A stretch of DNA of 64,000 nucleotides from VRUE01 sp963817945. Lineage in GTDB: Bacteria > Actinomycetota > Thermoleophilia > Solirubrobacterales > 70-9. The stretch spans positions 124,001-188,000 of the forward strand of contig CAWFQH010000004.1 in assembly GCA_963817945.1 (NCBI GenBank), written 5' to 3'. Below, in pieces: positions 48,970-57,745 of this stretch. The notes under the pieces were generated by a model. The model was not told the origin of the DNA, did not search any database, and saw only the letters and a list, made by a program, of their open reading frames with translations. Every line of letters starts with the position of its first letter. The first letter of the stretch is position 1. A program made the position numbers and the translations under genes.

Positions 48970-50769
48970 ATGAGCTCCTCGCTGCCCCCGATCCGATCCA
49001 ACGGCTTCCGCGACACCTGGTGTGGCCAGGTGCTGGGCGAGCGCGTCGATTCAGAGGCGCGGGTCGCCGGCTGGGTACACCGCCGCCGCGACCACGGGGG
49101 CCTGATCTTCGTCGACCTACGCGACCGCACCGGGATCGTCCAGCTGGTCTTCCACCCGGATTCCTCTGGCGAGGCCTTCGAGCTGGGCCACCGGCTGCGC
49201 GCCGAGGACGTCGTCAGCGCCGCCGGGACCGTGGTGCGGCGCTCCGAGGACACGGTCAACCCGGAGCTCCCGACCGGCGAGTTCGAGCTGCGGGTCAGCA
49301 GCGCCGAGCTGCTCGCCGACGCGGAGACGCCGCCTTTCCAGATCGAGGGCTTCTCCGGCGAGGTCGGGGAGGACGCACGCCTGCGCCACCGTTACCTCGA
49401 CCTGCGTCGCGAGCCGATGCGCGAAGCGCTGGTACTGCGCCACCGGGTCACCGCGGCAATGCGTGAGTTCCTCGACGGCGAGGGCTTCATCGATGTCGAG
49501 ACGCCCGTTTTGACCCGCTCGACCCCGGAGGGCGCTCGCGACTTCCTCGTTCCCAGCCGCCTCCAGCGCGGCTCCTTCTACGCGCTGCCGCAGTCGCCGC
49601 AGCTGTTCAAGCAGCTGCTGATGGTGGCCGGTTTCGAGCGCTATTACCAGGTCGCCCGTTGCTTCCGCGACGAGGACCTGCGCGCCGACCGCCAGCCGGA
49701 CTTCACCCAGCTCGACATCGAGATGTCCTTCGTCGGCGTCGATGACGTGATCGACGTCAACGAGCGCCTGCTCGCCCACGTCTTCGAGCGGGCGGGCGGC
49801 CCGGAGCTGGCGCTGCCCCTGAAGCGGCTGCCTTACGACGAGGCGATGGATCGCTTTGGTACCGACCGACCGGATATGCGCTTCGGACTCGAGCTGGTCG
49901 ACCTCTCCGATGCGCTGCGCGAGACCGAGTTCAAGGTGTTTAGCGGCGTCATCGCTTCCGGCGGCGCCGTACGGGGATTGAACGCGGGGCGGCGCGAGCT
50001 GCCGCGCTCAGAGCTCGACGGCCTCATCTCACGTGCCCAGGAGCTCGGCGCGAAGGGGCTGGTGTGGGCCTTCCGCGAGGGCGACGGCTGGCGCTCGCCG
50101 ACGGCCAAGTTCCTCTCCGAGGCAGAGCTACGCGACCTCAACTCCCGCCTCGGCGCCGAGGCGGGCGACCTGCTGCTGCTAGTGGCGGACCGGCGCCCAG
50201 TCGCCGACGCCGTGCTCGGCCAGCTGCGGGTCGAGCTGGCCGAGCGCTTCGACCTCGTTCCTCCGGGTGAGGACCGCCTGGCTTGGGTGGTCGACTGGCC
50301 GCTGATGGAGTGGAACGAGGGGGACGGGCGCTGGGACCCGCTGCACCATCCCTTCACCGCGCCGGCCGGTGAGTTCGACCCGGCCGACCCGGGCGAGGCG
50401 CGGGCGCTTGCTTACGACCTCGTCTGGAACGGGCAGGAGATGGGAGGCGGCTCGATCCGCATCCACCGCGCCGACGTGCAGCAGGCGGTCTTCGCTGCGC
50501 TCGGGATCGATGCCTCCGAGGCCGAGGCCCGCTTTGGCTTCCTGCTCGAGGCGTTGCGCTACGGCGCGCCTCCGCACGGCGGCATCGCCTATGGCCTCGA
50601 CCGCATCATTCAACGCCTTGCCGGTGCCGACTCGATCCGCGACGTGATCGCCTTCCCCAAGACCGCCTCGGGAGCGGACGCCCTCACCGGCGCCCCGGCT
50701 CCGGTCGAGGAGACGCAGCTGAAGGAGATCGGCATCGCCCTCCACAAACCTGGCTTGGCCGGCCACTAG
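48970..50769 (+). CDS. aspS: Aspartyl-tRNA synthetase (probably non-discriminating)
   Basis: A class IIb synthetase of 599 residues with the bacterial layout: OB-fold anticodon domain (VAGWVHRRRDHGGLIFVDLRD), motif 1 (FLDGEGFIDVETPVL), motif 2 (QVARCFRDEDLRADRQPDFTQ region), the GAD insertion and motif 3 (GGIAYGLDRIIQRL). The residue pair HGG in RRRDHGGLIF is found in AspRSs that also charge tRNA-Asn (discriminating enzymes such as E. coli have Leu there). Such enzymes need GatCAB to amidate Asp-tRNA-Asn; this is inferred from one position and should be treated so. Confidence 0.96.
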   Translation: MSSSLPPIRSNGFRDTWCGQVLGERVDSEARVAGWVHRRRDHGGLIFVDLRDRTGIVQLVFHPDSSGEAFELGHRLRAEDVVSAAGTVVRRSEDTVNPELPTGEFELRVSSAELLADAETPPFQIEGFSGEVGEDARLRHRYLDLRREPMREALVLRHRVTAAMREFLDGEGFIDVETPVLTRSTPEGARDFLVPSRLQRGSFYALPQSPQLFKQLLMVAGFERYYQVARCFRDEDLRADRQPDFTQLDIEMSFVGVDDVIDVNERLLAHVFERAGGPELALPLKRLPYDEAMDRFGTDRPDMRFGLELVDLSDALRETEFKVFSGVIASGGAVRGLNAGRRELPRSELDGLISRAQELGAKGLVWAFREGDGWRSPTAKFLSEAELRDLNSRLGAEAGDLLLLVADRRPVADAVLGQLRVELAERFDLVPPGEDRLAWVVDWPLMEWNEGDGRWDPLHHPFTAPAGEFDPADPGEARALAYDLVWNGQEMGGGSIRIHRADVQQAVFAALGIDASEAEARFGFLLEALRYGAPPHGGIAYGLDRIIQRLAGADSIRDVIAFPKTASGADALTGAPAPVEETQLKEIGIALHKPGLAGH

Positions 50770-50790
50770 ACAGCCGTCAATATTCGGTCG

Positions 50791-51081
50791 ATGAGCCTGA
50801 TCGACCGCCTCCGTCGCGCCTTCGGCCCCGGGCCGGGAACGACCCCGGTGCACGTCGACGATCCTTCCTTCGATAACTGGGAGGTGGTACGCGACTTCGC
50901 CGACGTCCGCACGGCGCGCGCCTGGCACCAGGCGCTGACCGAGGCGGGCATCGAGGGGGTGCTCACCGCCGATTGGCCGCTCGACCGCTTCGGGCACGGC
51001 GACATCGCCCTGCGCGTGCGGCCCCTCGACTGGAGCGAGGCGGAGCTGCTGCTCTCCAACCTGGACGCCGAACTCGACTGA
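50791..51081 (+). CDS. Small conserved protein (DUF2007-like)
   Basis: A 96-residue protein. The core WEVVRDFADVRTARAWHQAL, TEAGIEGVLTADWPLDRFGHG, DIALRVRPLDWSEAELLL follows the short alpha/beta pattern of DUF2007-type putative signal-transducing proteins (W..V..F....A......L...GI....). No function is known. It follows aspS by 21 bp and is probably on the same transcript. A 292-bp non-coding gap follows. Confidence 0.7.
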   Translation: MSLIDRLRRAFGPGPGTTPVHVDDPSFDNWEVVRDFADVRTARAWHQALTEAGIEGVLTADWPLDRFGHGDIALRVRPLDWSEAELLLSNLDAELD

Positions 51082-51373
51082 GGGGTCGCCATGGTCGGTC
51101 AGCGGTGGTACGGTTGGCACAAGGCTCGAGCCCGTGCGAGAGCCGTCCCAACGTTTGACCCAACACAAACGGCTTGGGGGCCGAACTCTCTCGGTCTCGT
51201 GGGATCGCGAGGAGGCGCCCGCCCTTCACTTCAAGGGATCAAAGCCAGGGGCGGCAACGGCGGGTTGGGGCCTTTTTCGTGAACCTGGCTCGGTCGGGCG
51301 GGGCGCGCGTCTGGCGGCGGCGGACCGGCGCGATGCGGCGTCCTCCCTCGACAGGTTCATACTTTGAAATCAG
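51082..51373 (+). other. Non-coding gap with possible structured RNA
   Basis: This 292-bp stretch has no convincing gene. It contains several self-complementary parts, among them CACAAGGCTCGAGCCCGTG and GGCCGAACTCTCTCGGTC-like stems. A TTTTT run at 51273-51277 follows a G-rich segment. A small RNA ending at the T-run is possible, but I recognise no known class (not tmRNA, 6S, SRP or RNase P by their hallmark motifs). TACTTT (51360-51365) ends 8 nt before the mnmA fusion ATG and is a likely leaderless -10. Confidence 0.35.
51360..51365 (+). promoter_or_regulatory. -10-like box before the IscU-MnmA fusion gene
   Basis: TACTTT ends 8 nt before ATG 51374, so translation should begin at or near the 5' end and include the IscU-like domain. 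Confidence 0.45.
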
Positions 51374-52831
51374 ATGAGTAGAGAGCTATTTGAGACTTAC
51401 CTTCGGGATCGAAGCCGGCAGGGACCGGCCGCCGAGGACGCCTTTACGGGTGCGGCCGGTGGGGCGGCTTGTGGGGATCTTTCGCGGATTTCGCTCGTGA
51501 TCGAGGAGGGGCGGGTTGCTGCGGTCACCTTCGATGCGGAGGGGTGTGGGGCTACGCGGGCGGCGACTGCGGCTGTGGCGGAGATGGTCGACGGGGAGGA
51601 GGTCCTCGTTGCCGCTCGGGTCGGGATCGATGAGGTCGATGAGGCGATTGGGGGGCTAACGCCGGCCAAGCGGCACGCCGCGCAACTGGCGGCTGATGCC
51701 CTGCACCGGGCTCTGGCCAGTGCCGCCGCCTCGGATCGTCGGCTGGTCCCGAGCCGCGCGGGGGACAGCGGCCGGGAGCGGGTCCTGGTCGCGATGTCGG
51801 GGGGAGTCGACAGCGCCGTGGCGGCCCTGCTCGAGCGCGAGCGGGGGGCCGAGGTGCTCGGCGTCACCCTGAAGCTGTGGGCGGACCCCGAGACCGACGG
51901 CGCCAAGGCTTGCTGCTCGCCGGAGGCCGTGCTCGGCGCCCGCGCCGTTGCCCACTCGATCGACCTGCCGCACCTGACGCTCGACCTCGAGGAGGAGTTC
52001 CGGCGCCGGGTTGTCGGCGCCTTCCTCTCGGGCTATGGGGCAGGCGCTACGCCCAATCCCTGCATCGTCTGCAACGGTGAGGTGCGGATCGCGGCGATGG
52101 TTGACCTGGCCGAGCGGCTCGGCGCCGACTACCTCGTCACCGGCCACTACGCTCGTATCGTCGCCGACGGCGACGGGCCCTTGCTGGCGGCGGCCGCGGA
52201 CGAGGCGAAGGACCAGAGCTACATGCTGGCCGCCTTGCCGCCACAGCTACTTGGCCAGCTTCGCTTTCCACTGACCGAGCTGACCAAGCCGCAGGTGCGA
52301 GAGATTGCCGCCAGCCATGGCCTCGCCGTGGCCCGCAAGCCCGAGAGTCAGGATCTCTGTTTCCTCGCCGGACAGGGGAAGGCACGCTTCCTGCGCCGGC
52401 ACGGCGGCCTGTACGACCGCGATGGCGCGGTGTTGGACCGCCGCGGCCGCCCGATCGGGCGGCACCGTGGGCACCACAACTTCACGGTCGGTCAGCGGCG
52501 GGGAATTGGCGTCTCTGCCGATGAGCCGCTCTACGTGCTCGCCACTGATGCCGGGGCCAACACGGTCACCGTCGGCACCCGCGCCGACCTCGCGGCGAAG
52601 TCGGTCAGGGTGCGCGACGCGGTCCTCCACCGCGACAGCGGCAGCGTCGACGCCGTGAGGCTCCGCTACCGCTCGCGGCCTATCCCGGCGACCATTTCAG
52701 CCGCCGGTCCCGGGCGCCACCCCGAGCTCGAGGTCGAGCTCGGGGAGACCTTCGACGCCGCCTCTCCGGGACAGACTGCGGTTCTTCTGTCCGGAGAGGC
52801 GATCGTCGGGCACGGAACGATCTCCGCTTAG
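51374..52831 (+). CDS. mnmA: tRNA 2-thiouridylase MnmA with N-terminal IscU/NifU-like domain
   Basis: A 485-residue fusion. Residues 1-120 resemble the Fe-S scaffold IscU/NifU-N: C33-G-D, EGCGAT (C58) and PAKRHAAQLA, where the third cluster Cys is replaced by Ala102 but the preceding His is kept. Residues 135-485 are MnmA, which thiolates U34 of tRNA-Lys, -Glu and -Gln: P-loop AMSGGVDSA, NPCIVCNGEVR with the first catalytic Cys, SQDLCFLAG with the second, and FTVGQRRGIG. MnmA is normally about 360 residues without the scaffold. The first domain may pass sulfur or hold a cluster. Codon use in the first 400 bp is less C-ending than the rest, hinting at separate origin. Confidence 0.93.
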   Translation: MSRELFETYLRDRSRQGPAAEDAFTGAAGGAACGDLSRISLVIEEGRVAAVTFDAEGCGATRAATAAVAEMVDGEEVLVAARVGIDEVDEAIGGLTPAKRHAAQLAADALHRALASAAASDRRLVPSRAGDSGRERVLVAMSGGVDSAVAALLERERGAEVLGVTLKLWADPETDGAKACCSPEAVLGARAVAHSIDLPHLTLDLEEEFRRRVVGAFLSGYGAGATPNPCIVCNGEVRIAAMVDLAERLGADYLVTGHYARIVADGDGPLLAAAADEAKDQSYMLAALPPQLLGQLRFPLTELTKPQVREIAASHGLAVARKPESQDLCFLAGQGKARFLRRHGGLYDRDGAVLDRRGRPIGRHRGHHNFTVGQRRGIGVSADEPLYVLATDAGANTVTVGTRADLAAKSVRVRDAVLHRDSGSVDAVRLRYRSRPIPATISAAGPGRHPELEVELGETFDAASPGQTAVLLSGEAIVGHGTISA

Positions 52832-52850
52832 CCCTCGGAACGCCCGCGGC

Positions 52851-53276
52851 CTAGCCGGTCGCTTGCGTTGCTCTCGACACCGTTGCCGCTTCCCTGGCCG
52901 CTTTTCGCTCAGCCCGCCGCTGCTGCACGACGAGTTTCACGCAGCGTGAAAAGGCCGTCCCTTTCTGGCCTTTGACGTGCTCCTTGCTTTCGTGCTTGCA
53001 GACCTGCCCGGGCGCCATGTTCGGGTTGTTGGTCGCTTTCTTCAGCGCTCTGACGCAGCGGCTGAACTCCGTCCCTTTCTGGCCTTTTACGTGTTTCTTG
53101 CTTTTGCCCTGGCAGCGTTTTCCGTGCGCTTTCGCGTGCGGCGGCGGGGGCGGCGGCGGTGCCGGTTTGTAGTCGGGCTTGCCGGGGTGGTAGTCGACTG
53201 CGGCGCTCGACGTGGCGGGGATTGCCGCCAGCGCGAGAGCCCCGGTCAGGACTGCGATCCTCGCCTTCAACTTCAT
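52851..53276 (-). CDS. Secreted basic protein with two Cys-framed repeats
   Basis: A 141-residue exported protein. The signal peptide is MKLKARIAVLTGALALAAIP then ATSSAA; a Pro-rich linker (KPAPPPPPPPHAKAHG) follows; then two about 33-residue repeats of the form C-x3-SKxHVKGQKGTxFSRCV (CQGKSKKHVKGQKGTEFSRC and CKHESKEHVKGQKGTAFSRC). Each repeat starts and ends with Cys, so one disulfide per repeat is likely. The C-terminus is basic and helical. No family is known to me. AGGAGG 6 nt upstream of ATG 53276 fixes the start against a longer frame. Confidence 0.8.
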   Translation of the reverse strand: MKLKARIAVLTGALALAAIPATSSAAVDYHPGKPDYKPAPPPPPPPHAKAHGKRCQGKSKKHVKGQKGTEFSRCVRALKKATNNPNMAPGQVCKHESKEHVKGQKGTAFSRCVKLVVQQRRAERKAAREAATVSRATQATG

Positions 53277-53443
53277 CGTGCCTCCTTTGAGGTGTTCCTT
53301 TGCGCTCTCCCTGCGGGTGTAGCCCAGGGCGCGGTGGTTCTCCGCTGCTTGCAACGAGCTTCGAGACGACCCGTCAGGCCGAATGATCGGGTCCTGGCCG
53401 GGTATCCGAGCCGCTCTGGCTGGTTCTCAGCCGGTCGAACGAC

Positions 53444-55012
53444 TCAGGGTTTGGTCGCCTCGACCTTGCCGCCCCCACCGCCTTTCCCAGCCGACTTCCC
53501 CTTCCCCGCTTCGGACGGCTCGGGGTCGGGTGGGGCTGGCGGGGCGGATGGAGCAGGCGCGACCGCGGCGCCTTCGCTCTTGTCGCCCTTGCTGGGCTTT
53601 TCGGGCTTCGGCTGCGGGCTTCCCTTTCCCGCGCCCGGCGATTCCGCCTGCGGCGGTTTATGTGCAGCCGCTTTTTCCTGACCGCGGCTCGACGCGGGGG
53701 GCGCGTTCGGCGGCTGCCCCGGTGGGCTCTCGGGCGACCCTCCCTGGCCGGCGGCCGAAGGTCCGCTGTCGCCGGGATCGGTTTGGGCCTGGCTCCCAGC
53801 AGGTCCCGCCTGCGATCTGTCGGGCGGTGCAGGAAGCGCCGGGGGCCCCGGCCTGCCCGCTTCCGTTTGCGTCGCCTTGTCGGCAGGGTCCGGACGGCCA
53901 ATTCCCGGCGGGGTCGACCACTCCGGTCTCTCATGCCTCGACTGCGAGCCGGCCTCGGCGCTGCGCCCGGGCCTGACCTGCCGGCCGGGCGCCAGGGGGT
54001 CTGCCGAGACTTCGTTGGCTACCGGCGAGCGTCGCTCCAGCGCGGGCCTCGCCTCCGTGGCATCGCCGCCTCCCAGCGGCAGGTCGATCACGCCCCCGCG
54101 GTCGGCCGCGGAGACCCCGACCGCGGCGACAACCGCCACCGTGGCCGCGGACTTGGCGATCGTCGCGCCGGCGATCGTCTTGCCAACACCGGCACCGACC
54201 GCACCGGCAAGGCCGCCGCCGCCCGCGCCCGACGCAGCTGCGGCCCCGGCCCCACCGGCGGCGCCGGTTCCGAGAGTGCTCGCCTGACTGCCGGCGAGAG
54301 CCTGAAGCAAGCCGGCCGAGAGCGCCAGCGGCAGCGGGGCGATCGCAGCGAACTCACCGCGGCGCTCGCCAATTTCCTCGCCGAAATCGCGGCAGCTCGC
54401 GCAGCGGCGCAAGTGGGCGCGCAGGTCGCGACGGCGCGCCACCCGACCGTCGGCGTCCGAGAGTGCCGTCATTACCTTTTCGCAGTTCATCTCACGCCCC
54501 TCGTCCATCTGCCGCAAGCTCAGCCGCGCCTCGTAGAGGGTCTGCCGAACAACCGCCGGCGAGGTGTCGAAGCTGGCGCCGATCTCCTCGAAGTCGAGGC
54601 CGGCCAGCTCCCGCATCACCAGCGCCGAGCGCTGCCGCTCCGGTAGCTCTTCGAGATCGGCGAACAGCTGCCGCAGCCGCTCGCGGGCCGCCGCCGACTC
54701 GGCGATCTCCCAGCTCGACACCTCGCGCTCGGCGTCCAGCGGAACGCCTTCGCGGCGCCGGCGCAGCGTTTCTATGGCCTCGTTGTGGGCCACCCGGTAC
54801 AGCCAGGGCTTCAACTTGATCTCTCGCTGCTCCCCGGGCAGAGCCTGCATCGCCTTCACCATCGTGTTCTGCAGCGCGTCTTGGGCGTCCTGGGGATTGC
54901 CCACAGTCGCCAGGCAGTAGCGGTAGAGATCCTGGTGGTAGCGGCGGAAGATTCCCTCGAAGGCAGCCGCGTCCCCGGCGGCGGCGCGTCGCGCCAGGCG
55001 CTCGTCTTTCAT
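53444..55012 (-). CDS. ECF-type sigma factor fused to ZAS zinc finger, membrane segment and Pro-rich tail
   Basis: A 522-residue single chain. Residues 1-170 are sigma-70 regions 2 and 4 (FRRYHQDLYRYCLATVGNPQ, DALQNTMVKA, LPERQRSALVMRELAGLDFE). Residues 177-207 carry an anti-sigma ZAS pattern (C177, then AHLRRCASC, HxxxCxxC). A Gly/Ala-rich part leads to a likely membrane segment (about 278-303, TIAGATIAKSAATVAVVAAV). The last 200 residues are Pro/Gly/Ser-rich. Sigma and anti-sigma are usually separate genes; here the sigma would be held at the membrane and freed by proteolysis, with the tail as sensor. It diverges from alaS. Confidence 0.87.
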   Translation of the reverse strand: MKDERLARRAAAGDAAAFEGIFRRYHQDLYRYCLATVGNPQDAQDALQNTMVKAMQALPGEQREIKLKPWLYRVAHNEAIETLRRRREGVPLDAEREVSSWEIAESAAARERLRQLFADLEELPERQRSALVMRELAGLDFEEIGASFDTSPAVVRQTLYEARLSLRQMDEGREMNCEKVMTALSDADGRVARRRDLRAHLRRCASCRDFGEEIGERRGEFAAIAPLPLALSAGLLQALAGSQASTLGTGAAGGAGAAAASGAGGGGLAGAVGAGVGKTIAGATIAKSAATVAVVAAVGVSAADRGGVIDLPLGGGDATEARPALERRSPVANEVSADPLAPGRQVRPGRSAEAGSQSRHERPEWSTPPGIGRPDPADKATQTEAGRPGPPALPAPPDRSQAGPAGSQAQTDPGDSGPSAAGQGGSPESPPGQPPNAPPASSRGQEKAAAHKPPQAESPGAGKGSPQPKPEKPSKGDKSEGAAVAPAPSAPPAPPDPEPSEAGKGKSAGKGGGGGKVEATKP

Positions 55013-55047
55013 CTTCCCGCCCAGAAGGCGTGCGAACCCATCCAGTC

Positions 55048-55075
55048 AAGGTTAGGGATAGCCGCATCCAACCTT
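55048..55075. promoter_or_regulatory. Dyad between the sigma-factor and alaS genes
   Basis: AAGGTT (55048-55053) and AACCTT (55070-55075) form a dyad 16 bp apart in the divergent promoter region. AACCTT-like hexamers can serve as ECF -35 elements, so autoregulation is possible but unproven. Confidence 0.3.
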
Positions 55076-55111
55076 CTAACGGGAGAAGGTCGCAGGCGTC
55101 AGCGCTTGTCT

Positions 55112-55117
55112 TAGGCT
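55112..55117 (+). promoter_or_regulatory. -10-like box before alaS
   Basis: TAGGCT ends 9 nt before ATG 55127, supporting that start over the TTG at 55121. Confidence 0.4.
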
Positions 55118-55126
55118 CCCTTGCTG

Positions 55127-57745
55127 ATGAAGGCGAAGGAGATCCGCGACACCTACCTCTCGTTCTTCGCAGACCGCGGGCATCGGATCGTTCCCTCGGC
55201 CTCGCTGGTGCCCTCGGTGCACGATCCCTCCGTCCTGCTGACCACGGCCGGGATGCAGCCCTTCAAGCCCTACTTCCTCGGCCGCGAGGAACCGCCCTCC
55301 TCCCGTCTCACCGACGTGCAGAAATGCTTCCGCACTACCGACATCGATGAGGTCGGCAACACCGCCCGCCATCTCACCTTCTTCGAGATGCTCGGCAACT
55401 GGAGCTTCGGCGACTACTTCAAGGCGGAGTCGATTGCCTGGGGTTGGGAGCTCTCGACCGCGGGCTTTGGCATGGACCCCGAACGGATCTGGGCGACCGT
55501 TTTTGGTGGCGACGAAGAGCTCGGCCTCGGCCCCGACGAGGAGGCGATCGAGATTTGGCGCGCGCAGGGGATGCCCGAGGAGCGGATCGTCCTGCTCGGC
55601 CGCGCCGACAACTTTTGGCAGGCGGGCCCGACCGGGCCTTGCGGTCCCTGCTCGGAGCTCTACCTCGACCGCGGCGACGCCTTCGGGGCGCCAAACGAGC
55701 GGCCGGGCGACGACACCGACCGCTTCCTCGAGTTCTGGAACCACGTCTTCATGACCTACGACCTCGCCAAGGACGGAACGCTGACTGATCTGCCGATGCG
55801 CAACATCGACACCGGTATGGGGCTGGACCGGATGGCGGCGATCCTGCAGGACGTACCCTCGGTCTTCGAGACCGACCTGCTGCGGCCGCTGGGTGAGCTG
55901 GCCGAGGAGCTGTCGGGTCGTCGCTACGACGAGGGAGGAGCCGTGACCCGGGCGATGCGGATCATCGCCGACCACTCGCGCGGGGCCGCCTTTTTGATCG
56001 CGGACGGGGTCGTCCCCTCCAACGAAGACCGCGGCTACATCTTGCGGCGGATCATGCGGAGGGCGATCCAGCAGGGTCGGGTACTCGGCCTGGAGGCGCC
56101 ATGGCTGGGCCGCTTCGCCGAGCGGGCGATCGAGTCGATGGGAGATGTCTACCCGGAGCTGGAGGCCGAGCGCGAGACGATCGCGCGCTGGGTCGGTGAT
56201 GAGGAGGAGAGCTTCGGCCGGACCTTGGAGCGGGGCACGGAGCTGCTGGAGCAGCTCGTCGTCGAGGCGCAGGAGGCCGGCACCTCATGGGTCGACGCGG
56301 CCGACGCCTTCAAGCTGCACGACACCTACGGCTTTCCCTACGACCTGACCAAGGAGCTGCTCGCCGAGCGCGGTCTCTCGGTCGACGACGGTGGCTTTGA
56401 GGAGCTGATGGAGGAGCAGCGGCAGCGTGCTCGCGTCGGTACCGCGACTGCCCACGGGTCCGAGGGCAGGCACGAGAAGGTGCTCGCCTTTGCCGCCGAG
56501 GTACCGCCCGCCCGCTTCGTCGGCTACGAGACGCTGCGGGCGACCACCGGCGTGGCGGCCGTCACCGCCGAGGACGGCAGGGCGCTGGTCAAGCTCGAGG
56601 AAAGCCCGTTCTACGCCGAGGGTGGCGGCCAGGTCGCCGACTCGGGCACGCTGCGTTGGGACGGGGGCGAGGCCCGGGTGGTCGATGTCTACCGCGTCGG
56701 CGAGGACCAGGCGCTCGAGGTCGATCCCGGCGGGGTTGAAGCCGGCGTCGCGGTCGAGGCCGTGGTCGACCACGAGGCCCGTCACGCGACGATGCGCAAC
56801 CACACTGCCACCCACCTCCTGCACGCGGCGCTGCGTGAGCGGCTGGGCGATCACGTCCGGCAAGCGGGCTCCGCCGTGCGCCCCGACAAGCTCCGCTTCG
56901 ACTTCACCCACGGCCAGGCGCTCGGCGCCGACGAGCTGCGGGCGGTCGAGGACCGGGTCAATGAGTGGGTCAAGGCGAGCCGGCCAGTGCGCTGGCTGGA
57001 GATGGAGCGGGCCGAGGCCGAGCGGCTCGGCGCGATGGCCCTGTTCGGCGAGAAATACGGCGAGTGGGTGCGGGTAATAGAGGTCGACGGCGTCTCGCGC
57101 GAGCTCTGCGGCGGCACCCATGTCGCCAACACCGCCGAGGTCGGCATCTTCAAGATCGCCTCCGAGGGATCGAGCGCCGCCAACGTGCGCAGGATCGAGG
57201 CGCTCACGGGGCCGGCCGCAATCGACTGGTTCCGCGAGCGGGAGGCGAGGCTGTACAAGGTCGGAGAGCTGCTCGGCACCCCGCAGGACCCGCTCACCGG
57301 TGCCCGCCGCGCCGCTGAGCGGCTGCGCGAGGCGGGCGAGGGAGCCAAGCAGGCCGTGAAGCAGTTGCTCGGCGACGAGGCGGAGCGTTTGCTGGGGGAG
57401 GTGAGCGAATCAGGAGAACTGAAGTTCGTCGTCGGCCGGGTGTCTATAGCCGACCAGAAGCAGCTGCTCGACTTGGCAAACAGAGTCCAGTCGAAGCTGG
57501 GCGCCACCTCGGCCGTCACCCTCGCCGGCACCGATGGCGGCAAGGTGGGGCTCGTCGCGCTCGTCTCCAAGGAGGCGGTGGCCCGTGGCGTCTCTGCCGC
57601 CGCGATCGTCCGTGAGGCGGCGCCGGTCGTCGGGGGCGGAGGCGGCGGTCGAGACGACATGGCTCAGGCCGGCGGCAAGAACCCCGAGAAGCTCGACCAG
57701 GCGCTGGACGCCGCGCGGCTGGCGATCGAGAAGGCGCTCTCCTGA
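55127..57745 (+). CDS. alaS: Alanyl-tRNA synthetase
   Basis: An 872-residue class II synthetase. The catalytic domain opens MKAKEIRDTYLSFFADRGH and holds TTAGMQPFKPYFLG, VQKCFRTTDIDEVGNTARH and FFEMLGNWSFGDYFK. The editing domain holds HTATHLLHAALRERLG (HxxxH) and CGGTHVANTAEVG (zinc-binding Cys-x3-His), and the C-Ala domain ends GGGGRDDMAQAGGKNPEKL in part. All are present, so charging and proofreading of tRNA-Ala should be complete. It is the first gene of the alaS-ruvX-mltG cluster, with its TGA overlapping the ruvX ATG. Confidence 0.97.
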   Translation: MKAKEIRDTYLSFFADRGHRIVPSASLVPSVHDPSVLLTTAGMQPFKPYFLGREEPPSSRLTDVQKCFRTTDIDEVGNTARHLTFFEMLGNWSFGDYFKAESIAWGWELSTAGFGMDPERIWATVFGGDEELGLGPDEEAIEIWRAQGMPEERIVLLGRADNFWQAGPTGPCGPCSELYLDRGDAFGAPNERPGDDTDRFLEFWNHVFMTYDLAKDGTLTDLPMRNIDTGMGLDRMAAILQDVPSVFETDLLRPLGELAEELSGRRYDEGGAVTRAMRIIADHSRGAAFLIADGVVPSNEDRGYILRRIMRRAIQQGRVLGLEAPWLGRFAERAIESMGDVYPELEAERETIARWVGDEEESFGRTLERGTELLEQLVVEAQEAGTSWVDAADAFKLHDTYGFPYDLTKELLAERGLSVDDGGFEELMEEQRQRARVGTATAHGSEGRHEKVLAFAAEVPPARFVGYETLRATTGVAAVTAEDGRALVKLEESPFYAEGGGQVADSGTLRWDGGEARVVDVYRVGEDQALEVDPGGVEAGVAVEAVVDHEARHATMRNHTATHLLHAALRERLGDHVRQAGSAVRPDKLRFDFTHGQALGADELRAVEDRVNEWVKASRPVRWLEMERAEAERLGAMALFGEKYGEWVRVIEVDGVSRELCGGTHVANTAEVGIFKIASEGSSAANVRRIEALTGPAAIDWFREREARLYKVGELLGTPQDPLTGARRAAERLREAGEGAKQAVKQLLGDEAERLLGEVSESGELKFVVGRVSIADQKQLLDLANRVQSKLGATSAVTLAGTDGGKVGLVALVSKEAVARGVSAAAIVREAAPVVGGGGGGRDDMAQAGGKNPEKLDQALDAARLAIEKALS

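Noticed and set aside
47650..48970. T-box or other amino-acid-responsive leader before hisS and aspS
   Set aside because: The gaps are 61 and 26 bp and hold no specifier-loop or T-box sequence.
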